From positions 959,216-1,023,215 of the forward strand of contig NZ_JAIZZH010000003.1 in NCBI RefSeq assembly GCF_020421205.1: a DNA stretch of 64,000 nt, read 5' to 3'. Shown here one piece after another: positions 33,608 to 41,568 of the stretch. The position numbers and the translations under genes are program-made. The notes beneath the pieces were generated by a model. The model was not told the DNA's origin. It did no database searches and saw only the letters and a list, made by a program, of their open reading frames with translations. This DNA comes from Hymenobacter pini (GTDB taxonomy: Bacteria; Bacteroidota; Bacteroidia; Cytophagales; Hymenobacteraceae). Numbering within the stretch: the first letter of the stretch is position 1; every line of letters begins with the position of its first letter.

Positions 33608-34663
33608 CTAGGATGAAAACTGGCTGGCTTCCTGCGGAACGGCGGCAGTTTGGCTCTGCACATGCTCCACAATGTTGCGGAACAGGCGCAGGCCATCCCC
33701 TTCCTCGCTCAGGCCGGGGTTCTGGCGCTTGCGCCGGGCCCAGTCGGGGTGGTTGTAGAGGGACAGGAAGGCCTCGGGGTGCGGCATCAGCCCGAATACC
33801 TGGCCGGTGGTGTCGGTCAGGCCGGCGCAGTTCAGATCGGCGCCGTTGGGGTTGAAGGGGTACACGTCCGTGGGTGAGCCGTCGAAATCGGTGTAGGCCA
33901 GGCAGTTCAGCCCCCGGGCTTCAATTTCCCGCAGGGTTTCTTCGCCCTTGATGATGAGGCGGCCTTCGCCGTGGCGCACGGGCACTTCCAGCGTATCAAT
34001 GCCTTTCAGGAAGGGCGAGTTCGACTTGGGGTTGACTTTCAGGCGCACCCACCGGTCTTCGTAGCGGCCCGAGGCGTTGTGCGTCAGGGTTACTTCCGGC
34101 GTTACGGTGCCGCTCAGGTTAGGGAGCAGGCCTAGCTTCACCAGCACCTGGAAGCCGTTGCAGATGCCCATCACAAACTTGCCGTTGGCAATGAACTGCT
34201 TGATGTCGTCGAGCAGGGTGCGGCCCTCGACGTTTTTGCGGTAGCGCAGCTTATTGGCCAGCACCACCCCCGAGCCCAGGTCGTCGCCGAAGCTGAAGCC
34301 GCCGGGGAAGTTCAGGATGTCGAAGTCGTGGATGCTGACGTGGCCGTGCAACACCTGGTTCAGGTGCACGATGGTCGGCTCGGCGCCGGCTAGCTTGTAG
34401 GCGGCGGCAAACTCTTCTTCGCAATTGATACCGAAGCCCGTCAAGATGAGGGCGCGGACTTTTGAGTTGCCAGTTACCAGTTGCCGGTTATCAGCTTGTT
34501 CTTCCAGGCTTTTTAGGGGCTCGGTGCTTTCGTGGCCGCCATCAATGCTCTTGTAGCCGAGCACCGTCACCGTGCCATCGGCGTTGGTTTGCGCGGGGCC
34601 TGTTTCGTCACGCTGCGGCTTGGGCGGCGAGTTCAAATCAGGAAACAATGGTTTCTCGTTCAT
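33608..34663 (-). CDS. purQ: FGAM synthase glutaminase subunit (long PurQ)
   Basis: A 351-residue class I glutamine amidotransferase that feeds ammonia to PurL. The core begins VRALILTGFGINCEEEFAAAYKLAGA and includes FPGGFSFGDDLGSG, the nucleophile in GICNGFQVLVKLG, and LMPHPEAFLSLYNHPDW (His-Glu). About 70 residues precede the core, much longer than a normal PurQ, and part of that leader (DNRQLVTGNSK) is heptad-repeat-encoded. This core resembles the C-terminal domain of the long single-chain PurL rather than a small bacterial PurQ. The ATG at 34663 is 2 bases from the purL stop. A gene fission from a fused FGAM synthase is the likely history. Confidence 0.9.
   Translation of the reverse strand: MNEKPLFPDLNSPPKPQRDETGPAQTNADGTVTVLGYKSIDGGHESTEPLKSLEEQADNRQLVTGNSKVRALILTGFGINCEEEFAAAYKLAGAEPTIVHLNQVLHGHVSIHDFDILNFPGGFSFGDDLGSGVVLANKLRYRKNVEGRTLLDDIKQFIANGKFVMGICNGFQVLVKLGLLPNLSGTVTPEVTLTHNASGRYEDRWVRLKVNPKSNSPFLKGIDTLEVPVRHGEGRLIIKGEETLREIEARGLNCLAYTDFDGSPTDVYPFNPNGADLNCAGLTDTTGQVFGLMPHPEAFLSLYNHPDWARRKRQNPGLSEEGDGLRLFRNIVEHVQSQTAAVPQEASQFSS
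34466..34493 (-). repeat. GTTGNNN heptad array inside purQ leader
   Basis: Four units (GTTGCCA, GTTACCA, GTTGCCG, GTTATCA) lie within the non-conserved N-terminal extension of PurQ. The frame stays open through them. Read on the minus strand they give the DNRQLVTGN part. Confidence 0.75.
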
Positions 34664-34665
34664 AC

Positions 34666-37600
34666 TTACTGTGCGGTTTCGTGCTGGCCGAAGCCGATGA
34701 TGCGGTTTACCGGGCCGTTGGTCCACTCGTGGCGCAGGGCCGCCGTGCTGGCCGCAATGATGGTTTTACCCGACTGCCGCACCGTGAGTTGGCCGTTCTG
34801 CGTTACCACGCCCAAACGGGTAGCACGGCGGCCGAAGTGCTGCTCGAAAGCCACCACATCCTCGGGGGCCACCGTGGCCACAAACCGGGAGTGCGACTCG
34901 GAAAACAGCTGCACCGGCACCGGTAAGCCTGCCGGCAGCTCCACTTCGGCCCCGAAACCGTTGCCGAACGTAGCTTCTGCCAAGCCAACGGCCAAGCCAC
35001 CATCCGACAAATCGTGGCAGGACTGGATGAGGCCTTGCTCATTGGCCTCGCCCATCAGCGTGTAGAGGGCTTTGGCTTCTTCGAACCGAACCTTGGGCAC
35101 GTTGGCGCCCAGCTCACCGAAGAGCTGGTAGAACTCCGACCCGCCCAGCTCGTCGTAGGTTTCGCCCAGCAGGTACACCACGTCGTCGGCTTGCTTGAAG
35201 TCGGAGGTGATGGTGCGGCGGACGTCCTCGATTTTGGCGGTCATGGAGTACAGGACCGTAGGCGGAACGGAAATCTTCACGCCATCGGCTTTGAAGTCAT
35301 TCTTCATCGAGTCCTTGCCGCTCGTGAGCGGGATGCAGTAGGCCGCCGTGGCGTCGCGCAGGGCTTGGCACATGCGCACCAGCTTAGCTAGCTTGTGCTT
35401 GCCATCGGGGTTGGTGGCGGGGTCGTACACCGAGTCGGGCACGCAGAAGTTGTCGTTCACCGACCAGAAGTTGCCGTCCCCGTAACTCAGGTTGGGCAGC
35501 TTCCCTCCTACCGCCACAATCTGGCGCACGGCCTCGTCGAAGGCCCCAGCCGACATATCGTAGGCGTCCAAATCCCCGAAGCGAGGCAGAATACCGTTGC
35601 TCACGGCCACGCCTTCCCAGGACTCGAAGTTGAAGCGCACCACGGCGGCGTCCTGCGGAGCCTGCCCGGTGGCGCCCATCAGGGGCTTGATAATGGTGCG
35701 GCCCTTCACCTCATGGTCGTACTGCCGAATCACCGACTCGCGGGAGCAGATGTTGAGGCTGCCCAGCAAGCGGCTCAGCACGTCGGTATAATCCAGGTCG
35801 GCGGGCAGCGTGGGCTCCTGGACCGTAGGCTTCTGCCACTCGGCTTCCAGCACTTTGCGCGGCACGCCGTTGTGCAGGAATTCCATGTCGATGCGGGCCA
35901 CCGACTTGCCGTCGAAGCGCACGTCGAGGCTGCCGTCGGCGGTGAAGTAGCCGATATCGGTCAGCTCGACTTCCATTTCCCGGCCCAGGGCCAGCAGCTC
36001 GTCCATTTTAGCGGGCTCCACGGCCAGGGAGAAACGCTCCTGCGACTCCGACACGAAGATTTCCCAAGGCCGCAAGCCCGGGTATTTCAAAGGTACTTTC
36101 TCCAGCTCCACCACGGCCCCGCCGCTGATGGTTGCCAGCTCGCCGATGGACGAGGACAAGCCGCCCGCGCCGTTGTCGGTGCTGCACTTAATCAGGCCGC
36201 GGCGGGTCGCCAGGATCAGGAAGTCCATGGCCAGCTTCTGGGTGATGGGCGAGCCAATTTGCACGGCCGTGGCGGGCGAGGTTTCGTCCAGCTCGATGCT
36301 GGAGAAGGTAGCGCCGTGGATACCGTCTTTGCCCACCCGGCCACCAGCCATGATGATGCGGTCCTGAGCGTCAATCTTCTTTTCCCACGAGTCGAGGCCG
36401 GCCAGCTGCATGGGCATTACAGCCCCGGTGCCGCAATACACCAGCGGCTTGCCGGCGTACCGGTCATCAAATACAATGGCGCCGTTCACCGTGGGCACGC
36501 CCGACTTGTTGCCGCCGTCTTCAATACCCTTGCGCACGCCCTCGAAAATGCGGCGCGGGTGCAGCTGGTTGCTCAGCAGGGTACCGTTGAACTCGGGGTT
36601 GCCGAAGCAGAGCACGTTGGTGTTGAATAGCAGCCGCGCGCCTCCAATGCCGGTAGCCAGCGGGTCACGGTTGTTGCCCAGAATGCCGGTAATGGCTCCG
36701 CCGTAGGGGTCAATGGCCGAGGGAGAGTTATGGGTTTCAACCTTCCACACAAACAACGATTCAGGGTTGATGCGCACAGCCCCGGCGTTGTCGCTGAATA
36801 CCTTAATCAGCCAGTCGTTGCCGTTGGCGCGCAGCTGGCGGTCTACCTCGGCGGTGGCGTTTTTGATGTAGGTCTTGAACAAGGAATCCACTTCAAACTC
36901 CTCGCCCGTGTCCGCATCCCGGTACTTGATAACGGCCGAAAACTCCTTGTGCTTGCAGTGCTCCGACCAGGTCTGGGCTATGATTTCCAACTCGCAGTCG
37001 GTGGGGTCCTGGGGTAGGCCAGCAGCCTGGCGCTCCTCGGCAATACTGGTGTAATGGTCGCGCACGGCGCGCATTTCCTCCAGGTTCAGGGCATAGAGGT
37101 TGTCTTTTGACAGCTTCAGCAGCTCCTCGTCCGAGAGCCCCACCAACCGCACCGTGTCTGTAATGGATTCGGCCCCACCGCCCGGCCGCGGCGTGTAGTC
37201 GCGTATCTGGGCTATGGGGCCGACCTCGAAGCGGTTAATCATTTTGTTGCCGAGCAGCTCTTCGGCCAGGCGGCGCAGACTACTCTCCGGCAGCTCGTGC
37301 TCCAGGAAATAGAGCCGTTTGCTGAAGATGTGCTGGGTATGCGTGTCCAGCGGCTGGTTCAGGAAGTCGCCGAGGGCGTTCTGCGCCGAAATACCTTCGT
37401 CGTCCGTCACGCCGGGCAGCTTGGCCACCAGGATGTAGCTTTTGTACTCGGCACCGTGGCGGAACTCGTCGAGGGCTACCTCGTGCAGCACGGGGTCCTG
37501 CAGGCAATGGGTGGCGAAGTCGCGCAGTTGCTCGTCGCTCACGGGGTAGCGCACCGTGTAGAGGGTGGTGCTTTGCACCCGGCCCGTCGAGAGGCCGAGG

Positions 37601-37755
37601 TGGCGCTGGGCAGCTTCGGCTACACGGTGGCCCTCGCCATCATGTTGGCCGGGCTTGAGCAGAAGCTGAATGGTTCTTTGGCTGGATTCCAAAAGAGAGC
37701 TGTTGACTGATTTTCTATTTTTCGGGGTCCGCGCCGCCGGGCGTGGGAAGCACAC
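34666..37755 (-). CDS. purL: FGAM synthase, large-type PurL lacking the glutaminase domain
   Basis: A 1029-residue protein that makes FGAM from FGAR. It has the N-terminal PurS-like domain (YTVRYPVSDEQLRDFATHCLQDP, QHIFSKRLYFLEHELPE), the linker, and two AIR-synthase-like halves with the motifs CELEIIAQTWSEHCKHKEF, VWKVETHNSPSAIDPYGGA, GGRVGKDGIHGATFSS, TDNGAGGLSSSIGEL, SGKDSMKND and CHDLSDGGLAVGLAEA. It stops where single-chain PurL proteins (about 1200-1300 residues) would continue into the glutaminase, which is instead the next gene, purQ. The first ATG is at 37755; a TTG about 60 bases inside is an alternative. pyrE lies 60 bases upstream on the same strand. Confidence 0.95.
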   Translation of the reverse strand: MCFPRPAARTPKNRKSVNSSLLESSQRTIQLLLKPGQHDGEGHRVAEAAQRHLGLSTGRVQSTTLYTVRYPVSDEQLRDFATHCLQDPVLHEVALDEFRHGAEYKSYILVAKLPGVTDDEGISAQNALGDFLNQPLDTHTQHIFSKRLYFLEHELPESSLRRLAEELLGNKMINRFEVGPIAQIRDYTPRPGGGAESITDTVRLVGLSDEELLKLSKDNLYALNLEEMRAVRDHYTSIAEERQAAGLPQDPTDCELEIIAQTWSEHCKHKEFSAVIKYRDADTGEEFEVDSLFKTYIKNATAEVDRQLRANGNDWLIKVFSDNAGAVRINPESLFVWKVETHNSPSAIDPYGGAITGILGNNRDPLATGIGGARLLFNTNVLCFGNPEFNGTLLSNQLHPRRIFEGVRKGIEDGGNKSGVPTVNGAIVFDDRYAGKPLVYCGTGAVMPMQLAGLDSWEKKIDAQDRIIMAGGRVGKDGIHGATFSSIELDETSPATAVQIGSPITQKLAMDFLILATRRGLIKCSTDNGAGGLSSSIGELATISGGAVVELEKVPLKYPGLRPWEIFVSESQERFSLAVEPAKMDELLALGREMEVELTDIGYFTADGSLDVRFDGKSVARIDMEFLHNGVPRKVLEAEWQKPTVQEPTLPADLDYTDVLSRLLGSLNICSRESVIRQYDHEVKGRTIIKPLMGATGQAPQDAAVVRFNFESWEGVAVSNGILPRFGDLDAYDMSAGAFDEAVRQIVAVGGKLPNLSYGDGNFWSVNDNFCVPDSVYDPATNPDGKHKLAKLVRMCQALRDATAAYCIPLTSGKDSMKNDFKADGVKISVPPTVLYSMTAKIEDVRRTITSDFKQADDVVYLLGETYDELGGSEFYQLFGELGANVPKVRFEEAKALYTLMGEANEQGLIQSCHDLSDGGLAVGLAEATFGNGFGAEVELPAGLPVPVQLFSESHSRFVATVAPEDVVAFEQHFGRRATRLGVVTQNGQLTVRQSGKTIIAASTAALRHEWTNGPVNRIIGFGQHETAQ

Positions 37756-37815
37756 CCCACGCGGGGGTACGCCGAAAATGCCTTGCCGCCGGGGCCGGTT
37801 GCCGCCGCGGTAGGT

Positions 37816-38430
37816 TTAAGAAAACGCTTTTTCCGGCCGACTGCCGGGTTTCACCACCGGAATACCTGCCCGGCAAAGCGGGCAATCATCGGGTGCGTAG
37901 GTGGCCGCCGTTACCGGCAGCAGGGCAAAGTTCGGAAAAGAAAGCGAGGCTTGCCCACCCGTGCGGTCAATTAAACTGGCCACGGCCAAAACTTTTGCCC
38001 CCAGGCCCTCCAGCACGCGGGCTACTTCGTTGGTGCTCTTGCCGGTAGTCACCACATCTTCGGCAATAACAATTTTTTGGCCGGGCTCAATGGTAAAGCC
38101 ACGGCGCAGCGTCATCTGCCCCGAATCGTCGCGCTCCGTGAAGATGCCGGGTACTCCCAGCTGCCGGGCCAGCTCGTAGCCAATCACCACACCGCCCATG
38201 GCCGGGCCCACCACCACATCGGGCTGCAACCCTGCCTCCTGAATCCGACGGGCCAGCTCGGCCGCGGCCGGCGCCGCCAGATCGGGCCGGCGCAGAAACC
38301 GGGCGCACTGCACGTAGGTGTCGGAATGCAGACCGGAGGACAGCCGGAAGTGCCCGCGCAGCAGCGCGTCTTCCTGCAGCAGTTGCTGCTCCAGGGTTTC
38401 GGAGGTGAGGGTGGTTTGGGGAGAAGTCAT
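37816..38430 (-). CDS. pyrE: Orotate phosphoribosyltransferase
   Basis: A 204-residue enzyme that joins orotate to PRPP to give OMP. The conserved parts are GHFRLSSGLHSDTYVQCARFL, DVVVGPAMGGVVIGYELARQLG, FTERDDSGQMTLRRGF and the PRPP loop IVIAEDVVTTGKSTNEV. The last 30 residues add Cys-containing DDCPLCRAGIPVVKPGS, found in one PyrE subgroup. The start is the ATG at 38430. It follows the small unknown gene by 7 bases, so it belongs to the pyr transcript. Confidence 0.95.
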   Translation of the reverse strand: MTSPQTTLTSETLEQQLLQEDALLRGHFRLSSGLHSDTYVQCARFLRRPDLAAPAAAELARRIQEAGLQPDVVVGPAMGGVVIGYELARQLGVPGIFTERDDSGQMTLRRGFTIEPGQKIVIAEDVVTTGKSTNEVARVLEGLGAKVLAVASLIDRTGGQASLSFPNFALLPVTAATYAPDDCPLCRAGIPVVKPGSRPEKAFS

Positions 38431-38437
38431 TAAGCGT

Positions 38438-38764
38438 TTATTCGGGTCCTTCAGTGGAAATCATTATTGGTTCGGAACCAATTGAAAGTGACAGTAACAA
38501 GTTCACTTCCTCATCATCAGCCGCAATAACCAGCACTGGATATTCTTCCCGTGCTTTCATCAACGCATATTCTATCCGTTCGATTCTCATGGATAATGCG
38601 AGTGAGGCGTTTAGGGAAATATGTGCATACCAGCCTTCCTGTATCATTCCTTCCGCAATCTGTCCTATCAGATAAAACTCATTGCGTCGTGGAATAGCAA
38701 AGCTGTCTATTACACTGAATCGTCCTTGAACTGGTTTGTAGTTGGCTAGCATTGACACTTTCAC
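38438..38764 (-). CDS. Unrecognised small protein inserted between pyrF and pyrE
   Basis: A 108-residue frame starting at a GTG that overlaps the pyrF stop (GTGA), or at the internal ATG near 38752. The protein has a mixed alpha/beta look, with YLIGQIAEGMIQEGWYAHISLNASLALSMRIERIEYALMK and EYPVLVIAADDEEVNLLLSLSIGSEP, and no signal peptide. The DNA is visibly AT-richer than pyrF and pyrE, suggesting recent acquisition. The overlapping start means translational coupling, so it is probably expressed. No family is recognised. Confidence 0.6.
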   Translation of the reverse strand: MKVSMLANYKPVQGRFSVIDSFAIPRRNEFYLIGQIAEGMIQEGWYAHISLNASLALSMRIERIEYALMKAREEYPVLVIAADDEEVNLLLSLSIGSEPIMISTEGPE

Positions 38765-39522
38765 ACCGCTACCGACCGGAACTGGTTGATTTGCTCTACC
38801 AGCTCCCGCGCGGCGGCACCGGCATCAGCCGCTTGCCACAGGGCGCGTGAGGTATTAATCAGGAGGCCTGCACCATCGGGGCGTAGGCCGGCTTTGAGGG
38901 TGGCCGCCAGGTCGCCGCCCTGGGCGCCTACGCCGGGTACCAGGAACCACTGTTCAGGCGTAAGGCTGCGCATGCGGGCCACGGCTTCGGCGTTGGTGGC
39001 ACCTACCACCAGGCCAATATTACCGTGCTGGGCATCCAGCTTGCGGGCTACGCTGGCGGCGCAATCCGAAAGAGTGCCGCCGCGGGTGAGGGCTACATCC
39101 TGCAGGGAATGCACGGGCTTATTGGAAGTTTTGGCCAGCACGAACACCAGCTTATCGGGCCGGGCGAAAGGCACAATGGCATCGTCGCCCATATAGGGGT
39201 TCACCGTCACGCCATCGGCCCCCACCACGTCGTAGGCGAAGCGTGCGTAGTGATCAGCGGTGTTGGCAATGTCGCCGAACTTACCGTCCAGAATCACCGG
39301 AATGCTTTCCGGGATGCGCTGCACCGTATTGCGCAGCAGCTGCACGCCATTCTCCCGGCTCAGGAAGAAAGCTAGGTTAGGCTTGAAAGCAGCGGCATAG
39401 GCGCTGGTCTGGTCGATGACCTCAGCCAGGCGACGTTCTACCTGGGCATCATCCCCCACGGGGTCGAGGCCGACGCAGAGCAGGGAGTTGGCTATCTGAA
39501 CGCGGGAAATGAGCTTTTGCAT
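38761..39522 (-). CDS. pyrF: Orotidine 5'-phosphate decarboxylase (type 2)
   Basis: A 253-residue enzyme converting OMP to UMP. Its long form is the type 2 family: SLLCVGLDPVGDD near the N-terminus, AAAFKPNLAFFL, ILDGKFGDIANTADHYARFAYD (catalytic Asp-Lys-x-x-Asp set), VNPYMGDDAIVPF, FVLAKTSNKPVHSLQD and WFLVPGVGAQGGD. Length and order fit. Its stop overlaps the start of the small gene downstream. Confidence 0.95.
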   Translation of the reverse strand: MQKLISRVQIANSLLCVGLDPVGDDAQVERRLAEVIDQTSAYAAAFKPNLAFFLSRENGVQLLRNTVQRIPESIPVILDGKFGDIANTADHYARFAYDVVGADGVTVNPYMGDDAIVPFARPDKLVFVLAKTSNKPVHSLQDVALTRGGTLSDCAASVARKLDAQHGNIGLVVGATNAEAVARMRSLTPEQWFLVPGVGAQGGDLAATLKAGLRPDGAGLLINTSRALWQAADAGAAARELVEQINQFRSVAV

Positions 39523-39591
39523 GGGTGGGAAGGTAGGAGGAGAGGTAAAACAGCTGTTGGATGCTGTGCCGCAGAAGCGCCACGCGCTACT

Positions 39592-40437
39592 CTACAGGCT
39601 CGCCGATACTAAATGTCCGCATTCGGTGGCTAACCTGGCCGTGAGGCCGGGCTCCAGCCATTCGCCGCTGGCAATTTGCACGGCGCTGGCCCCGCAGCGC
39701 AGGTAGTCGGCCACGTGGCCGGCCGTAAACACACCGCCCGTCCCGAAAATAGGCAGCGTGAGGCGTTCATCGTGCGCCAGCTCCCACACGCAGCGCAGGG
39801 CCACGGGCCGCAGCGCCTCGCCGGACAGGCCGCCTACTACCGGGGCGGCAGTAGCGTCGTCGGGCAGGTGCAGGGCTTTGAGCAGGTTGGTAGCGGCCAG
39901 GGCAGTAGCGCCGCCTTCCTGCGCCCCCAGGGCCAGCGCCCGAATATGCTCCGGCCACGGCGGCAGCTTCACTATGACGGCCGCCTCGGGGGGTAGCTCG
40001 TTGCGTACTGCCTGGGTGGCCTCGCGCACAAATTTGGCGTTCAGCTCCTCCCCTTTCTCGGTGTCGGGCTGGGACATGTACACTTCTACCCCAGCAATCA
40101 GCGCTCCGGCTTCCCGGGCCAGAAAGCGGGCAATTTTGCGGAAGCCGGGAATGCCCGGGGCCGTAATGCTTACAAAAACGGGCACTCCAAACCGGCACAG
40201 CGCGGGCAAATACTCCTGCACCAGAATTTCGGCGCTTTCGGTACGCATGTGCGTAGCATTGAGCAGGGTCTGATCGGCTACCTGCCAGATGCCTTCTTCG
40301 TAGAGCCCGGGCTTGGGCTCCATAGTCACGGTGCGGGTAAAAATTGCGCCCAGCCGCTCGTAGCCCGTGCCCTCAAGCTGCCACGAGGCGGCGGCCAAGC
40401 ATACGGGGTTCTGCAGTGTGAAAGTTCCGAGTTGCAT
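39592..40437 (-). CDS. pyrD: Dihydroorotate dehydrogenase (class 1-like)
   Basis: A 281-residue flavoprotein of the DHODH class 1 fold that oxidises dihydroorotate to orotate. It starts MQLGTFTLQNPVCLAAASWQ, has GAIFTRTVTMEPKPG and LLNATHMRTES, PVFVSITAP, IVKLPPW (flavin-contact Lys), ALAATNLL, GGLSGEALRPVALRCVWEL, and the FMN-phosphate part IFGTGGVFTAGHVADYLRCGASAVQIAS. Length is slightly short. It is the first gene of the leftward pyr-pur block, so the main promoter probably lies to its right (40438-40900). Cytoplasmic, with a soluble electron acceptor in this class. Confidence 0.88.
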   Translation of the reverse strand: MQLGTFTLQNPVCLAAASWQLEGTGYERLGAIFTRTVTMEPKPGLYEEGIWQVADQTLLNATHMRTESAEILVQEYLPALCRFGVPVFVSITAPGIPGFRKIARFLAREAGALIAGVEVYMSQPDTEKGEELNAKFVREATQAVRNELPPEAAVIVKLPPWPEHIRALALGAQEGGATALAATNLLKALHLPDDATAAPVVGGLSGEALRPVALRCVWELAHDERLTLPIFGTGGVFTAGHVADYLRCGASAVQIASGEWLEPGLTARLATECGHLVSASL

Positions 40438-40920
40438 AGGTGGTAAATGCTATGGTTTTGTGGCCACTCCAGCCGTTTGCGGCTTCAACAACCAGCAAAA
40501 CCAGGTAAAAAGCTCCCGGGGCCGAAGCCCGGCTAGCTGCACGTTATTATGAAAGGTCCCGAACACGCGGGGTGGTCAATTTGCGGACTGACATGTATGT
40601 CAGAATCCCCCCTGATTTTCTATCACCCCGCTCCTTGCACCACCCCGCCCCGTTGCCGCATTGGGTGGGAACGGGTTGCTCGTTGTTTGATTGTGAGTTG
40701 CCAATTGTCGACACGCGCTCAGCTGAGAATCGGCAACATGAAAACTAGTTAAAGACCATGCGCCGGACCCGTATGCGTGTTTGCGTGCCGGGTGGCAGCT
40801 ACTAGCTGCTGAGCCGGGGTAGTGGCGTGCAGGGGTGGTCCGGTATGGTGGTTATACAAAGGCCAAGAAATGTGCAGGTGAAGATTGCTTTCAGCTACGT
40901 CCGCCGAACCGGCAGAGCAC
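40438..40920. other. Gene-poor region upstream of pyrD
   Basis: A stretch of 480 bases with no convincing gene; the short frames are low-complexity. It holds a heptad array (40675-40709) and is the likely promoter and leader of the pyr-pur block. No known riboswitch fold was recognised. Confidence 0.4.
40675..40709. repeat. GTTGNNN heptad array upstream of pyrD
   Basis: About five units (GTTGCTC, GTTGTTT, GATTGTG, AGTTGCC, AATTGTC) with one phase slip. This is the only intergenic array seen without a nearby inverted partner other than the one at 29749. Confidence 0.65.
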
Positions 40921-40948
40921 AAAAAAACCGCTTCGAAAACCGAAGCGG
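40921..40948 (-). terminator. Terminator of the small RNA
   Basis: CCGCTTCG (40928-40935) and CGAAGCGG (40941-40948) form an 8-bp stem with a 5-base loop, followed on the minus strand by seven T residues (plus strand A at 40921-40927). Confidence 0.85.
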
Positions 40949-41070
40949 CGAACGGGCTAACAACCGAAAAAACAGAAGAGTCGGCAGGGGAGACAACCTT
41001 CCGGTCATCTCGCAGGACGCTTTTGTAAAAGGTCCCACGCTTCATCAGAGCAATTTGATTGAAGTGAAGC
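40921..41070 (-). ncRNA. Candidate structured small RNA
   Basis: On the minus strand a clean Bacteroidota promoter (41077-41106) is followed by about 150 bases that end in a strong rho-independent terminator: CCGCTTCG/CGAAGCGG (40928-40948) followed by seven T. In between are two stable hairpins. One is a GGAC-CUUU/AAAG-GUCC stem (plus coordinates 41015-41034, tetraloop UACA, one bulged C). The other is a 7-bp stem GAUGACC/GGUUGUC capped by a GGAA GNRA tetraloop (40992-41009). No minus-strand gene lies upstream, so the RNA has its own promoter. A minus-strand frame overlaps it but runs through the terminator. It does not fit SRP RNA, since the conserved SRP internal loop is missing. Confidence 0.55.
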
Positions 41071-41106
41071 ACGTCGCAAAAGTACTACTTCATCCAATTA
41101 TAACAA
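41070..41106 (-). promoter_or_regulatory. Bacteroidota promoter for the small RNA
   Basis: On the minus strand the -7 box TACTTTTG (41077-41084) matches TAnnTTTG exactly, and TTG (41104-41106) lies exactly 19 bases upstream as the -33 element. The expected RNA start is near 41070. Confidence 0.7.
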
Positions 41107-41568
41107 CAGAACCAAGATTAACTTTGTGTTACCAAAATGTTATCACCTACTGTGTCTTTCTGCATTAAGCACAACCACGAGTACTCACTATATCTTATTG
41201 AAAAGCAGCACTATCAGGAACTTTACACCATAAAATAACTTTTATGGTAATGCCGCGATTCGCTTACTGACTGCACAAAAATACGCTGATCATTAACATA
41301 ACCCGAATGCCCTTCTATTGAAAATGTACAAAATAAATTGCTAATTCACACTATATATAGCATCGGCATTTACTGCGGGCCAAAGAAAGTACAGATGCAC
41401 GGATCCAGATACTGTTCTGCTTCCGTAGGTGTGGGTGCCCAACAGGGTTAGCCAATTCGGCTTAACATATTCATAATGCGCTGGCTTTTATTCAATCCGA
41501 CAGCCACGCGTTACTTTTGCTGTCACGATTTTTTCTTTTCTTCTCTTCACCCCCTCACATTGTCCGCT
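41107..41568. other. AT-rich intergenic region with a plus-strand -7 box
   Basis: A low-GC stretch without a gene. A TACTTTTG box at 41512-41519 lies 50 bases before the DUF4468 start and is its likely promoter, although the -33 element is weak. Nothing else was recognised. Confidence 0.45.

Noticed and set aside
1852..40709. The heptad arrays as a CRISPR array
   Set aside because: Units are 7 bases with no unique spacers of 25-40 bases and no cas genes are present.
40438..40920. A known riboswitch or purine/pyrimidine leader upstream of pyrD
   Set aside because: No purine, PRPP or PyrR-like fold was recognised by eye; only a heptad array is clear.
40749..41072. A 107-codon minus-strand frame upstream of pyrD
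   Set aside because: It begins at a GTG and reads through the strong terminator at 40921-40948, with low-complexity content. The small-RNA interpretation explains the promoter and terminator better.
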